DNA of 64,000 nucleotides from NCBI RefSeq assembly GCF_013093415.1, contig NZ_JABFBC010000001.1:1364001-1428000 (forward strand), in the 5' to 3' direction. The translations under genes and the position numbers were made by a program. Of the stretch, positions 36,927 through 45,354 are shown one piece after another. Source of the DNA: Halovulum dunhuangense (GTDB lineage: Bacteria > Pseudomonadota > Alphaproteobacteria > Rhodobacterales > Rhodobacteraceae). Position 1 is the first letter of the stretch. Each line of letters begins with the position of its first letter. The notes under the pieces were generated by a model, which made no database searches, was not told the origin of the DNA, and saw only the letters and a list, made by a program, of their open reading frames with translations.

Positions 36927-38093
36927 TCAGTAGGAGCGGGGCAGCTTCAGCACGTTCTGCGCGATGAAGGCCAGCACCATGTTGGTCGAGATCGGCGCGG
37001 TCTGGAACAGCCGGCACTCGCGCCACTTGCGTTCGATGTCGTACTCGCGCGCGAAGGCAAAGCCGCCATAGGCCTGGAAGCAGGCCTCGCCCGCCGCCCA
37101 GGCCGCCTCGGAAGACAGAAGCTTGGCCATGTTCGCCTCGGGCCCGCAGGGCTGGCCCGCGTCGTAAAGCGCCGCCGCCTTGCGCGCCATCAGGTCCGCC
37201 GCCTCCAGGCTGGCATGGGCGCGGGCGATGGGGAACTGCACGCCCTGGTTCTGCCCGATGGGCCGGCCGAACACCGTCCGTTCCGAGACGTACTGGCTGG
37301 CGCGCTGCGTGAACCAGCGCCCGTCGCCCACCGCCTCGCCCGAGAGCAGGATGCGTTCCGCGTTCATCCCGTCGAGGATGTAGCGGAAGCCCTTGCCTTC
37401 CTCGCCGATCAGGCTGTCGGCCGGGATCGACAGGTCGGACATGAAGACTTCGTTGGTGTTGTGGTTGATCATCGCGTCGATGGGCCGGATCTCCAGCCCG
37501 TTGCCGACCGCCTCGCGCAGATCCACCAGGAATACCGACAGTCCCTCGGTGCGCTTGGCCACCTTGTCCAGGGGCGTGGTGCGCGCAAGAAGCAGCATCA
37601 GGTCCGATTGCAGCGCGCGGCTTGTCCAGATCTTCTGGCCGTTCACGATGTAGTGGTCGCCCTCGCGCCGCGCGGTGGTGCGCAGGCTCGAAGTGTCCGA
37701 GCCCGATGTCGGCTCGGTCACGCCGAAGGCCTGAAGCCGCAGGTCGCCGCTGGCGATCTGGGGCAGGTACTTCGCCTTCTGCTCGGGCGAGCCGTGCCGC
37801 ATCAGCGTGCCCATGGTGTACATCTGCGCGTGGCAGGCGCCGGCGTTGCAGCCCGATGCGTGGATCGTCTCGAGGATCACGGCGGCCGCGCGGATCGGAA
37901 GACCGACGCCGCCATGTTCCTCGGGGATCAGCGCGGCCAGGTAGCCGCTTTCGGTCAGGGCGCGGACGAATTCCTCGGGGTAGCCCGCTTCTGCGTCCAG
38001 CTTGCGCCAGTACTCGCCCGGGAAGCCCGCGCAGATACGTTCCACCTGTTCGCGGATATCGGCATAATCGTTGTCGATGGCCATTTCGGTCAT
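36927..38093 (-). CDS. Acyl-CoA dehydrogenase family protein
   Basis: A 388-residue flavoprotein with the usual three-part ACAD fold: N-terminal helices (YPEEFVRALTESGYLAALIPEEHGGVG), the FAD-binding beta domain (LQAFGVTEPTSGSDTSSLRTTA... IVNGQKIWTS) and a C-terminal helical domain (AERILLSGEAVGDGRWFTQRASQYVSERTVFGRPIG; YGGFAFAREYDIERKWRECRL). It oxidises an acyl-CoA alpha-beta bond using FAD and ETF. It is the last gene of the gntR-prpD-GST-ACAD transcript and has no CoA ligase next to it, so its substrate is uncertain. The ATG follows AGGAAAGG. Confidence 0.9.
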   Translation of the reverse strand: MTEMAIDNDYADIREQVERICAGFPGEYWRKLDAEAGYPEEFVRALTESGYLAALIPEEHGGVGLPIRAAAVILETIHASGCNAGACHAQMYTMGTLMRHGSPEQKAKYLPQIASGDLRLQAFGVTEPTSGSDTSSLRTTARREGDHYIVNGQKIWTSRALQSDLMLLLARTTPLDKVAKRTEGLSVFLVDLREAVGNGLEIRPIDAMINHNTNEVFMSDLSIPADSLIGEEGKGFRYILDGMNAERILLSGEAVGDGRWFTQRASQYVSERTVFGRPIGQNQGVQFPIARAHASLEAADLMARKAAALYDAGQPCGPEANMAKLLSSEAAWAAGEACFQAYGGFAFAREYDIERKWRECRLFQTAPISTNMVLAFIAQNVLKLPRSY

Positions 38094-38134
38094 GGCAGCA
38101 CCTTTCCTGTAGTCCTGTGGGTGGGGCGCCGTGC

Positions 38135-38752
38135 TCAGCTGGCGCGCGCGATCATCCTGGCGGCATAGGCCGGGCGGGCCGAGACGCGTTCGTGCCAGGC
38201 CTGTACCTTGGGCCAGTTCTCAAGGCTGCCGCCCATCCAGAGATAGCGGTGCACCGAAACGGCCAGCGGGATGTCCCCGATGGAGAACGCCGCGCCGCCC
38301 ACATGGGGGCGGTCGCCAAGCAGCCATTCGAAGCCCGCGAAATTCCTGGCGCCTGCCTCAAGCTCGGCCGTCACCGCCGGGTCGCCCTTTTCGGCCTGGC
38401 CCGTCGCAAGCTTCAGATAGGCCAGGCGGAAGCCCGCCCAGAGCACGAGGTGGTTCCAGTCGAGCGCCATGTCCACGCGCAGCATGTCCGCCGGGTCCGA
38501 CGGCAGCATCCCCGCCTTGGGGTGCAGTCGGGCGTAGTGGCGCAGGATCGCGTGGGATTCCCACATGACCAGCCCGTCATGTTCGATCGTGGGCACGCGG
38601 GAATTGGGGTTCAGGGCCTTGTATTCGGGCGTGTCGAGCCCCCCGAAGGACGCCCCGCGGTCGATGCGCTCATATTCGAGGCCCAGCTCGTCGAAGAGCC
38701 AGAGCACCTTCTGCACGTTCGTCGAGTCGTTGCGGCCATGCAGGACGATCAT
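38135..38752 (-). CDS. Glutathione S-transferase family protein
   Basis: A 205-residue cytosolic GST. The N-terminal thioredoxin-like domain has the active-site region LHGRNDSTNVQKVLWLFDELGLEYE, NPNSRVPTIEHDG (cis-Pro loop) and MWESHAILRHYA (glutathione gamma-glutamyl site). The C-terminal helical domain includes FSIGDIPLAVSVHRYLWM (N-capping box). It overlaps the upstream MmgE/PrpD gene by 4 nt (ATGA), so it belongs to the same pathway. It may isomerise or open a catabolic intermediate, or detoxify an electrophile. Confidence 0.9.
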   Translation of the reverse strand: MIVLHGRNDSTNVQKVLWLFDELGLEYERIDRGASFGGLDTPEYKALNPNSRVPTIEHDGLVMWESHAILRHYARLHPKAGMLPSDPADMLRVDMALDWNHLVLWAGFRLAYLKLATGQAEKGDPAVTAELEAGARNFAGFEWLLGDRPHVGGAAFSIGDIPLAVSVHRYLWMGGSLENWPKVQAWHERVSARPAYAARMIARAS

Positions 38753-40224
38753 GCGTCTGCCCCTTTCTTCCAGCTGAGACGGTCGAGAATGACCGAGACA
38801 TCGTCGAGATCCCGCATGCCCCAGGCGGCATCCAGCACGGCCCGGGTCGTTGCCTCGTCGATCAGGCCGGCGGCGCAGTCGCGGAACTTGCCCTCGACTT
38901 CAGTGTCGCTCAGCGGGTTGTGCGGGCTGCCGCGGTAGTTCTCGTCGGCCCAGCGTTCCAGCACCCGGCCATCCTTCGTCTCGACCACCACCTTCGAGCG
39001 GATGCGCTCCCAGCCCATGTCCTCGATCTGCTGGTCGAACAGGGTCTCGACCTTGTGCTGCATGGCCTGGCATTCCTCCGAGGCGACGAACTCGTCGGTG
39101 AACTCGGCCTTCCCGCAGCGCCCGCGCAGGATGATGGCCGACAGCAGGAACGCGAAGGAGAACTTGCCCTCGAGCTCTGTCTTCGCGATCCGGTAGCGGA
39201 TCGGCCCGAGCACGTTCTTGCCCGCGCGCAGCGTCACCCCTGCCACGTCGGCCGCCGTCAGCCCCTCGTCGCGCATCAGGAACAGAAGCGCGTCCATGCT
39301 GGGATGGGTCAGCACGCCCGAGGGGTAGGGCTTGATCGACACGCCCGGCGAGACCATCGACAGCGGCGCGCCGAAGCGTTCGCGCACCAGCGCGGGCTCG
39401 CCACCGATGCCCGCAACTGCCAGGTAGCCCCACTTGCCGTCCAGCGCCTCGGTGTTGGCGGTGAAGCCACCCCGCGCCAGCAGCGCCGCGGTCACGCCAT
39501 TCTCGGCGGCACGGCCCACATGCATGGGCTTGGTCATGGTGCCAAAGCCAGCCCGGATGCCGGACGCCATCGAGGCGGCCATGCCCAGTGCCCGGGCGAT
39601 GCCGTTCTCGTCCAGCCCCAGCATCTTGGCCGCGGTCGCGGCGGCGGCAAAGGTGCCGATCGTGCCCGATGTGTGAAAGCCGCGCATGTAGTGATCGGGG
39701 TCGATCGCCTCGGCGACCTTGCAGCCCACCTCGAAACCCGCGTTGAAGGCGGTGAGGAAGCGCTTGCCGTCAACCGGGCGCCCTTCCTCGCGCGCCACCA
39801 GGTCGGCGGTCACGAGGGCCGCGGCCAGCGGCGGGATCGTCGGGTGCATCAGCAGCCCATAGGGCCGGCCCGGCCCTTCGGCCAGCTGGGTGTCGTCCCA
39901 GTCCATCGCGTGGCCCGCGGTTCCCGCCCAGAGTGCTGCGCGCGTCGCGGGCAGCAGGCGGTCGGCCTGGCCCAGCATCCGCGCCTTGCCGATACCCCCC
40001 TCGGCCGCGATGAAGGCGTCGAGCGGCGCCATTCCCGGCTGTTCCGTTCCGGCCAGCATCACGCCCAGACCGTCGATGATGCAGCGGCTCGACAGGTGCA
40101 GCGCCTCGGGCGAGAGCTGCGCGAAATCGAGCCCCGCCACGAAGCGCACCGCGGCATCTGTCAGGCCCGAAAGGTCCTGCCCCGGGGCGGTTGCGTGGAT
40201 ATCGACTGCTGCGGGCGTGTTCAT
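38749..40224 (-). CDS. MmgE/PrpD family protein (paralog A)
   Basis: A 491-residue protein of the 2-methylcitrate dehydratase / cis-aconitate decarboxylase / iminodisuccinate epimerase superfamily. It has the family core: GTAGHAMDWDDTQLAEG (usual HxxDxDD-like motif), GFHTSGTIGTFAAAATAAKMLGL, GTMTKPMHVGRAAENG, and the lid-domain signature SPGVSIKPYPSGVLTHPSMDALL. It most resembles paralog C (46452-47894) in the KP-PSG-LTHP motif. It starts 6 nt after gntR and overlaps the GST gene. No prpB or prpC is present, so a methylcitrate role is unlikely. Confidence 0.9.
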   Translation of the reverse strand: MNTPAAVDIHATAPGQDLSGLTDAAVRFVAGLDFAQLSPEALHLSSRCIIDGLGVMLAGTEQPGMAPLDAFIAAEGGIGKARMLGQADRLLPATRAALWAGTAGHAMDWDDTQLAEGPGRPYGLLMHPTIPPLAAALVTADLVAREEGRPVDGKRFLTAFNAGFEVGCKVAEAIDPDHYMRGFHTSGTIGTFAAAATAAKMLGLDENGIARALGMAASMASGIRAGFGTMTKPMHVGRAAENGVTAALLARGGFTANTEALDGKWGYLAVAGIGGEPALVRERFGAPLSMVSPGVSIKPYPSGVLTHPSMDALLFLMRDEGLTAADVAGVTLRAGKNVLGPIRYRIAKTELEGKFSFAFLLSAIILRGRCGKAEFTDEFVASEECQAMQHKVETLFDQQIEDMGWERIRSKVVVETKDGRVLERWADENYRGSPHNPLSDTEVEGKFRDCAAGLIDEATTRAVLDAAWGMRDLDDVSVILDRLSWKKGADA

Positions 40225-40230
40225 ATGGGA

Positions 40231-40947
40231 TCAGTCCTCTTTGTTCGGGGGCTCCTTGCCCCGTCTTTCCTCGTCTTCCATGGCCGCCAGCATCCGGGAC
40301 TTCGCCCGTTCCACATGGCGCCAATGGGTGTTGAAGGCGCGCTCGGGATCGCCCGAGGCCAGCGCGTTCAGCATCTCGGCATGTTCGCGGTTCGACACCG
40401 CAAGCCCGCCGCCCTGCACCAGCGACTTCGCGCGGAACAGGTGCATCTTCTTCTCGAAGCGGGTGGATTCCTCGATCAGCGCCTTGTTGCCGCTTGCCTC
40501 GATGATGGCTCGGTGGAACTCTAGGTTGATCGGGTAATAGGAATCGAAATCCCCCCGCGCCGCCGCCTCCTCCATCCCGCGCACCAGCGCGGTCAGTTTC
40601 TGGAGCAGCTCGTCCGTCATCTTCTGCGAGACGATCCGCCCGGCAAGCCCGAACAGCGCGCCGCGCAGGTCGTAGATCTCGAGCGCCTCCTCGATGGAAA
40701 GCTGGCGCACAAACACGCCGCGGTTGCGGATCACCTCCACGAAGCCCTTGGCCTCAAGGCTGCGGGTCGCCTCTCGCAGCGGCCCACGGCTGGTGCCGAA
40801 ACGCTGCGAGAGCTGTATTTCGTTCAGACGTTCACCGGGGGCGAGTTCGCCCTCGATGATCAGCTTTTCCAATGCCTTCTCCAGCGCGCTTGTGAGCGAA
40901 CTGGAGCGCAGGATGGCGAGATCGCCTCTGTCGTCATCCATGCCCAT
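40231..40947 (-). CDS. GntR family (FCD/FadR subfamily) transcriptional regulator
   Basis: A ~238-residue regulator. An N-terminal winged helix (ALEKLIIEGELAPGERLNEIQLSQRFGTSRGPLREATRSLEAKGFVEVIRNRGVFVRQLS) is followed by an all-helical FCD effector domain (~90-225) with the putative metal-ligand residues in INLEFHRAIIEASGN and HAEMLNAL. FCD domains usually bind a carboxylate, often with a metal. I chose ATG 40947 (ATG 40941 is also possible), preceded by GGACAGGA. A TTGTTTACAA palindrome lies 22 nt upstream. It probably controls the surrounding organic-acid island. Confidence 0.9.
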   Translation of the reverse strand: MGMDDDRGDLAILRSSSLTSALEKALEKLIIEGELAPGERLNEIQLSQRFGTSRGPLREATRSLEAKGFVEVIRNRGVFVRQLSIEEALEIYDLRGALFGLAGRIVSQKMTDELLQKLTALVRGMEEAAARGDFDSYYPINLEFHRAIIEASGNKALIEESTRFEKKMHLFRAKSLVQGGGLAVSNREHAEMLNALASGDPERAFNTHWRHVERAKSRMLAAMEDEERRGKEPPNKED

Positions 40948-40968
40948 GTCCTGTCCAGGATGTTGTAG

Positions 40969-40980
40969 ATTGTTTACAAT
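40969..40980. promoter_or_regulatory. GntR/FCD-type operator, site A (upstream of gntR)
   Basis: ATTGTTTACAAT is a TTGT-NN-ACAA dyad of the kind bound by FadR/FCD regulators; flanking bases extend it to GATTGT..ACAATC (40968-40981). It lies in the 70-nt gap between the ttuC-like stop (41018) and the gntR start, so autoregulation is likely. Confidence 0.65.
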
Positions 40981-41017
40981 CATAGCTTTGACAGGACCGT
41001 CCGCAACAGTTTCCGAC

Positions 41018-42085
41018 TCAGGACGACGAAAGTGCCGCGATGACCGCGCGAGTGACGTCCGACGTACCGGCCTGACCACCCATGTCCGGGGTGCGCGGGC
41101 CGTTCAGCGTGACATGGGAAATCGCCCGCATCAGCCGCTCGGCCGCGGCCGCCTCGCCGAGATGCTCGAGCATCATCGCCCCGGTCCAGAACGCGCCGAC
41201 GGGGTTGGCGACACCCTTGCCGATCAGATCGAAGGCAGAGCCGTGGATCGGCTCGAACATCGACGGAATGCCCGGGGCGGGGTTGATGTTGGCGGTCGCC
41301 CCGTTGCCAAGGCTGCCGGTCAGCGCAGACGCAAGATCCGACAGGATGTCCGCGTGCAGGTTGGTCGCGAGGATCGTGTCGAAGGCGGCGGGCCGCGTGA
41401 CCATCAGCGCGGCCATCGCATCCACCAGCTTGAAATCGACGTCGAGTTCAGGGAAGTCGGCCAGCACCTCGCGGCAGACGGCATCCCAGAACACCAGCCC
41501 GTGGCGCTGGGCGTTCGACTTGGTCACAACGGTCAGCCGCTTGCGCGGGCGCGACATGGCCAGTTCGCAGGCGTAGCGGCAGATCCGGCTGACCCCCTCG
41601 CGGGTGAAGACCGAGACATCCATCGCTGTCGCCAGCGGCAGGCCATGATGCACCTGCCCGCCGACGCCCGCGTATTCCCCTTCGGAATTCTCGCGCACGA
41701 TCACCCAGTCGATCGCCTCGCCCAATTCCGGCTTCATCGGGCCGGTCATGCCGGGAAGAAGCCGGGTGGGGCGCACATTGGCGTATTGATCGAGGCCCTG
41801 GCAGATCTTCAGGCGCAGGTCCCAGAGCGTGATGTGATCGGGAATGTCCGGGTCGCCCACGGCGCCGAAATAGATCGCGTCGAAGGGGCGCAATTGCTCC
41901 ACCCCGTCATCGGGAATCATCTTTCCGGTCGCGCGGTAGCGGTCCGAACCCCAGTCGAAGCCGGTCACGTCGAAGCCGAAGCCGCCGTCGCCCTGGGCGA
42001 CGGCCTCCAGCACCTCGATCCCGGCTGCGACAACGTCGGGGCCGATGCCGTCGCCGCCGATGGCGGCAATGCGATAGGTTTTCAT
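41018..42085 (-). CDS. ttuC: Tartrate dehydrogenase / D-malate dehydrogenase-type beta-decarboxylating dehydrogenase
   Basis: A 355-residue NAD-dependent isocitrate/isopropylmalate-family enzyme. The N-terminus is IAAIGGDGIGPDVVAAG; substrate-loop arginines lie in LRLKICQGLDQYANVRPTRLLPG; VRENSEGEYAGVGG matches the VRENTEGEY pattern of TtuC/DmlA; metal aspartates lie in DTILATNLHADILSDLASALTGSLG; the cofactor motif is MFEPIHGSAFDLIGKGVANP. Family members oxidise tartrate or decarboxylate D-malate to pyruvate. It starts 4 nt after the paralog at 42090, in the island operon upstream of gntR. Confidence 0.87.
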   Translation of the reverse strand: MKTYRIAAIGGDGIGPDVVAAGIEVLEAVAQGDGGFGFDVTGFDWGSDRYRATGKMIPDDGVEQLRPFDAIYFGAVGDPDIPDHITLWDLRLKICQGLDQYANVRPTRLLPGMTGPMKPELGEAIDWVIVRENSEGEYAGVGGQVHHGLPLATAMDVSVFTREGVSRICRYACELAMSRPRKRLTVVTKSNAQRHGLVFWDAVCREVLADFPELDVDFKLVDAMAALMVTRPAAFDTILATNLHADILSDLASALTGSLGNGATANINPAPGIPSMFEPIHGSAFDLIGKGVANPVGAFWTGAMMLEHLGEAAAAERLMRAISHVTLNGPRTPDMGGQAGTSDVTRAVIAALSSS

Positions 42086-42089
42086 GGCC

Positions 42090-43178
42090 TTACGCCTCTG
42101 CCCGTTCCATGCCGTCGAGAATGCCCTGCACCATCGAATGCAGGTTGCCGGTGCCCTTGATGTCGCCGGTGCGGGTGGCCGGATCGGCCAGAGCGGCGTC
42201 GATCCCGGCGCGCAGGATCTGCGCCGCCTTCACGCCCGCCGGCATTTCATGGGCGCGGCCCAGGTGTTCCAGCAGCATGCGGGTCGACTCGATCATCGCG
42301 TAGGGGTTGGCGATGCCCTTGCCGGAAATGTCCGGGGCAGAGCCATGCGTCGCCTGCGCCATCGCGACAGAGCCGCGCCCGATGCACAGGCCTGGCGCCA
42401 TGCCAAGCCCGCCCACCATGCCGGCGGCCTGGTCGGTCAGGATGTCGCCGAACATGTTGGTGGTCACCACCGTGTCATAGGCATAGGGGTCGCGCAGCAG
42501 CTTCATGGCGAAGGTATCGACGATGCACTCGTCGATCTCGACGTCCGGATACTCCTTCGCCACCTCGTAGGCCGAGTCCACGAACATGCCGCAGCCCAGC
42601 TTGTAGACGGTGTTCTTGTGCACCAGCGTCAGCTTCTTGCGCGGGCGCGAACGGGCGATGTCGAGTGCCGCGCGCACGACCTTCTTCGAACCCTCGACGG
42701 TGATCACGCGGACCGAGATCGTCACGTCATGGGTCGGGCGGAACTCGCCCGAGCCCATGACCACGTTGCGGTCGGGCTGGAAGCCCTCGTTGTTCTCGCG
42801 CACGATCACCAGGTCCAGATCCTCGAAAAGGCAGCCGATGCCGGCATAGGACCGGGTGGGCCGCACATTCGCGAACAGGTCGAACCGCTTGCGCAGGATC
42901 GGGTGCGGGTTGATGGCCTCGGGCACCTTGGGATATTCGCGGTGGCCGATGGGGCCCAGGATCCAGCCGTCCAGCCCCTCGAGCGTCTCGAGGGTGCCGG
43001 GGGGCATGGTATGGCCATGGGTGTCGAGCGCGCGACGCCCGATCGGCACGTCGGTCCAGGCGATGTCCAGCCCGGCCCTGGCGGCGGCGGCCTTTGCCAC
43101 GGTGACGGAGGCGGGCACGATCTCGTGCCCGATGTCGTCGCCTTCGAGTATCCCGATTTTCAGGTGGTCCTTGCCCAT
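42090..43178 (-). CDS. Isocitrate/isopropylmalate dehydrogenase family protein
   Basis: A 362-residue second member of the beta-decarboxylating dehydrogenase family, clearly distinct from the ttuC-like neighbour. Motifs: ILEGDDIGHEIVP (normally GDGIGPE; here G-D-D), RFDLFANVRPTRSYAGIG, VRENNEGFQPDRN, VVTTNMFGDILTDQAAGMVGGLG, and ATHGSAPDISGKGIANP. The altered GDDIGHE and EGFQPDRN loops set it apart from LeuB and Icd and suggest a different 2-hydroxy-di- or tricarboxylate substrate. It is 6 nt from the upstream MmgE/PrpD gene. Confidence 0.85.
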   Translation of the reverse strand: MGKDHLKIGILEGDDIGHEIVPASVTVAKAAAARAGLDIAWTDVPIGRRALDTHGHTMPPGTLETLEGLDGWILGPIGHREYPKVPEAINPHPILRKRFDLFANVRPTRSYAGIGCLFEDLDLVIVRENNEGFQPDRNVVMGSGEFRPTHDVTISVRVITVEGSKKVVRAALDIARSRPRKKLTLVHKNTVYKLGCGMFVDSAYEVAKEYPDVEIDECIVDTFAMKLLRDPYAYDTVVTTNMFGDILTDQAAGMVGGLGMAPGLCIGRGSVAMAQATHGSAPDISGKGIANPYAMIESTRMLLEHLGRAHEMPAGVKAAQILRAGIDAALADPATRTGDIKGTGNLHSMVQGILDGMERAEA

Positions 43179-43184
43179 GATCCC

Positions 43185-44546
43185 TTACTCCACTGCGCGG
43201 GTTGCGGCGGGAACCGATGCCGCGGCGATGTCCGCGGGGTTCAGCTCCTCGATCTTCCAGGCGAGCGCCAGCAGGTTGCGGGTGATCTCTTCCCCGACGA
43301 CCAGCTTGGCCTGGTTGACGAATTTCGTTTCGATCTGCTCGTTGGACAGCGGCCGCTCTAGGCTGCCGATCGCGCGCTCGACGTGCTTTTCCAGCGTCGT
43401 GCCGTCCTTGAAGGTGACGGTGATGTCCACCGACGCCTCGTGGCAGGCGGGGTTCGCCTCGGCCGTGATGCGGTCGCGCAGGTCGATGATCTCGGGCAGG
43501 GTCACCACCTCGTCGGTGAAGGCGGTGGGTGCCCCGTCGCCGCGCAGCAGGGCGCAGGCGGCCGAGTGATAGACCGAGAACTTGCCCTCCAGCCCGGTGC
43601 GCGGCGTCTTCTTGCCCGTCAGTTCCAGCACCAGCGGGTGCGCGCGCAGATGCACCGATGCGATGTCGGCGACCCTTGCGCCGATCTCCTCGCGGATCTG
43701 CTGGCAGCCGTCGATGGTCGGGTGGATGACGATGCCGCAGGCAAACGGCTTGTAGCTGTTGAGCGCCGCTTCCCAGCGGGTGCCCAGTTCACCCAGGATC
43801 TCGTCGTAGTCCTGCTTGGTCGAGGCGACGTTGGCCCAGCCGCGCTTGGCCTCGATGCCCTGCTCGGAACTGTCGTAGCCGGCTTCCGCCATCAGCGCCG
43901 CGAACATGCCGTTCTGCGCCGCGCGGCCCGGATGGAAGGACTTCGTCATCGTGCCGAACATCTCGCGCAGGCCCGAGGACTGCGTGGCGGCAAGGCCGAG
44001 CGCCCACTGCATCTGCTGCTTGTTCAGCCCGATCACATGGCCCACGGCGGCGGCGGCGCCGAACACGCCGGCGGTGCCGGTGATGTGCCAGCCGCGGTCG
44101 TAGTGATCGGGATAGACGGCATTGCCGATCCGGCATTCCACCTCGACGCCGATCACCAGCGCGGTCAGGAAGTCGTAGCCCGACATCGGCCGCGTCTCGG
44201 CCAGCGCCATCAGCGCGGATGCGATGGGCCCGGCGGGGTGGATGATGGTCTTCAGGTGCGTGTCGTCATAGTCGAGCACATGGCTGGTGATGCCGTTCAG
44301 CAGCGCCGCATGCAGCGCGTCCAGCTTCTCGGTGCGCCCGATCACGGTCGAGGTCCGCTGCCCCGAGAAGGGCATGACCGCGCGCAGCGCGGCGTCCGCC
44401 GTCTCGTGGTCGGCGCCGCCCACGGCGCAGCCCAGCCAGTTTACGAAGGTGCGCACGCCCTCGGCGCGCACGCTCTCGGGGATGTCGCTGCCCTTGAGGC
44501 CCACGACCCATTCGGCAAGCTCTGCCGTCACCTTGCGTTCGGTCAT
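43185..44546 (-). CDS. MmgE/PrpD family protein (paralog B)
   Basis: A 453-residue MmgE/PrpD protein starting MTERKVTAELAEWVVGLKGSDIP (ATG 44546 after AAGGAC; a longer in-frame start lacks a ribosome site). Motifs: LNGITSHVLDYDDTHLKTIIHPAGPI, GWHITGTAGVFGAAAAVGHVIGLN, GTMTKSFHPGRAAQNG, and YKPFACGIVIHPTIDGC in the lid. The HxxDYDDTH and KPFACG signatures resemble characterised family members more closely than paralogs A and C. It lies between the SDR and the dehydrogenase pair. Confidence 0.9.
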   Translation of the reverse strand: MTERKVTAELAEWVVGLKGSDIPESVRAEGVRTFVNWLGCAVGGADHETADAALRAVMPFSGQRTSTVIGRTEKLDALHAALLNGITSHVLDYDDTHLKTIIHPAGPIASALMALAETRPMSGYDFLTALVIGVEVECRIGNAVYPDHYDRGWHITGTAGVFGAAAAVGHVIGLNKQQMQWALGLAATQSSGLREMFGTMTKSFHPGRAAQNGMFAALMAEAGYDSSEQGIEAKRGWANVASTKQDYDEILGELGTRWEAALNSYKPFACGIVIHPTIDGCQQIREEIGARVADIASVHLRAHPLVLELTGKKTPRTGLEGKFSVYHSAACALLRGDGAPTAFTDEVVTLPEIIDLRDRITAEANPACHEASVDITVTFKDGTTLEKHVERAIGSLERPLSNEQIETKFVNQAKLVVGEEITRNLLALAWKIEELNPADIAAASVPAATRAVE

Positions 44547-44562
44547 TCTGTCGTCCTTTCGA

Positions 44563-45354
44563 TCAAAGCAGGCCGCGGGCGATGCCGCCGTCGACATTCA
44601 CCGCCTGGCCGGTAACGTAAGAGGCGAGCGGGCTGCCAAGCCAGACCACCATCACCGCGACTTCCGCCGGTTCGCCAAAGCGCCCGGCGGGGATGTCGCG
44701 GGAAAAATCCTTCAGGATCTCTTCCTGCGGCCGCCCCTCGTCCTGCGACATCTTCGCGGAGCGGTTCAGCCAGAGCGGCGTCAGGGTGCGGCCCGGCGCC
44801 ACGCAGTTCACGCGGATGCCCTGGGGCGCAAGTTCGGCGGCAAGGGTCTTGGTCAGGCCCAGAAGCCCGGCCTTGTGTACGTTCGAAACGATCTGATGCG
44901 CATAGGGCATCTTCGACGCGGCGGCGCCCAGCGTCACGACCGCGCCGGCGTTGCCCTGTTCCAGCGCCGGGATCAGCGCGCGGATCGCGCGCACGGTGGA
45001 AAGCACGTTGAAGGTGTAGTTGCCGATCCAGTCCTCGTCCTTCAGATCGGCAAAGGCCGACCGGATCGAGCCGCCCACGGCGGTCACCAGCAGGTCGAGC
45101 GCGCCCCAGCGCCGGGCGACCTCGGCGGCGAGGATGTCGCCGGATCCCGACTCGGTCACGTCGCAGACCAGCACCGACGGGCGCTGGCCGGTTGCGGCCT
45201 CGATCTCGTCGGCGGCCTTCGCCAGGTTGTCGGCGCTGCGCGAGGCGATGACGACGTCGGCGCCTTCCTTCAGCATCAGTTCGGCCGCGGCCTTGCCGAT
45301 GCCGTAGCTGCCGCCCACCACGAGAACGCGGCGCCCATTATAGCCGAGATCCAT
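44563..45354 (-). CDS. SDR family oxidoreductase lacking the catalytic tyrosine
   Basis: A 263-residue short-chain dehydrogenase starting MDLGYNGRRVLVVGGSYGIGKAAAELML (GxxxGIG nucleotide motif 14-20; start ATG 45354 with AGGAGGGG). The C-terminal PG motif (VNCVAPGRTLTPLW) and VTGQAVNVDGG are normal. The active-site YxxxK is replaced: Lys161 is in SNVHKAGLLGL, but the position four before it is Ser, not Tyr. A Tyr occurs ten residues before the Lys. It may be inactive as a dehydrogenase or use another residue. It overlaps the AbrB gene by 17 nt. Confidence 0.85.
   Translation of the reverse strand: MDLGYNGRRVLVVGGSYGIGKAAAELMLKEGADVVIASRSADNLAKAADEIEAATGQRPSVLVCDVTESGSGDILAAEVARRWGALDLLVTAVGGSIRSAFADLKDEDWIGNYTFNVLSTVRAIRALIPALEQGNAGAVVTLGAAASKMPYAHQIVSNVHKAGLLGLTKTLAAELAPQGIRVNCVAPGRTLTPLWLNRSAKMSQDEGRPQEEILKDFSRDIPAGRFGEPAEVAVMVVWLGSPLASYVTGQAVNVDGGIARGLL

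Noticed and set aside
38749-40224. A prpD gene of the methylcitrate cycle
   Set aside because: No prpB, prpC or prpE nearby and five other family members in the island; family membership alone does not justify the symbol.
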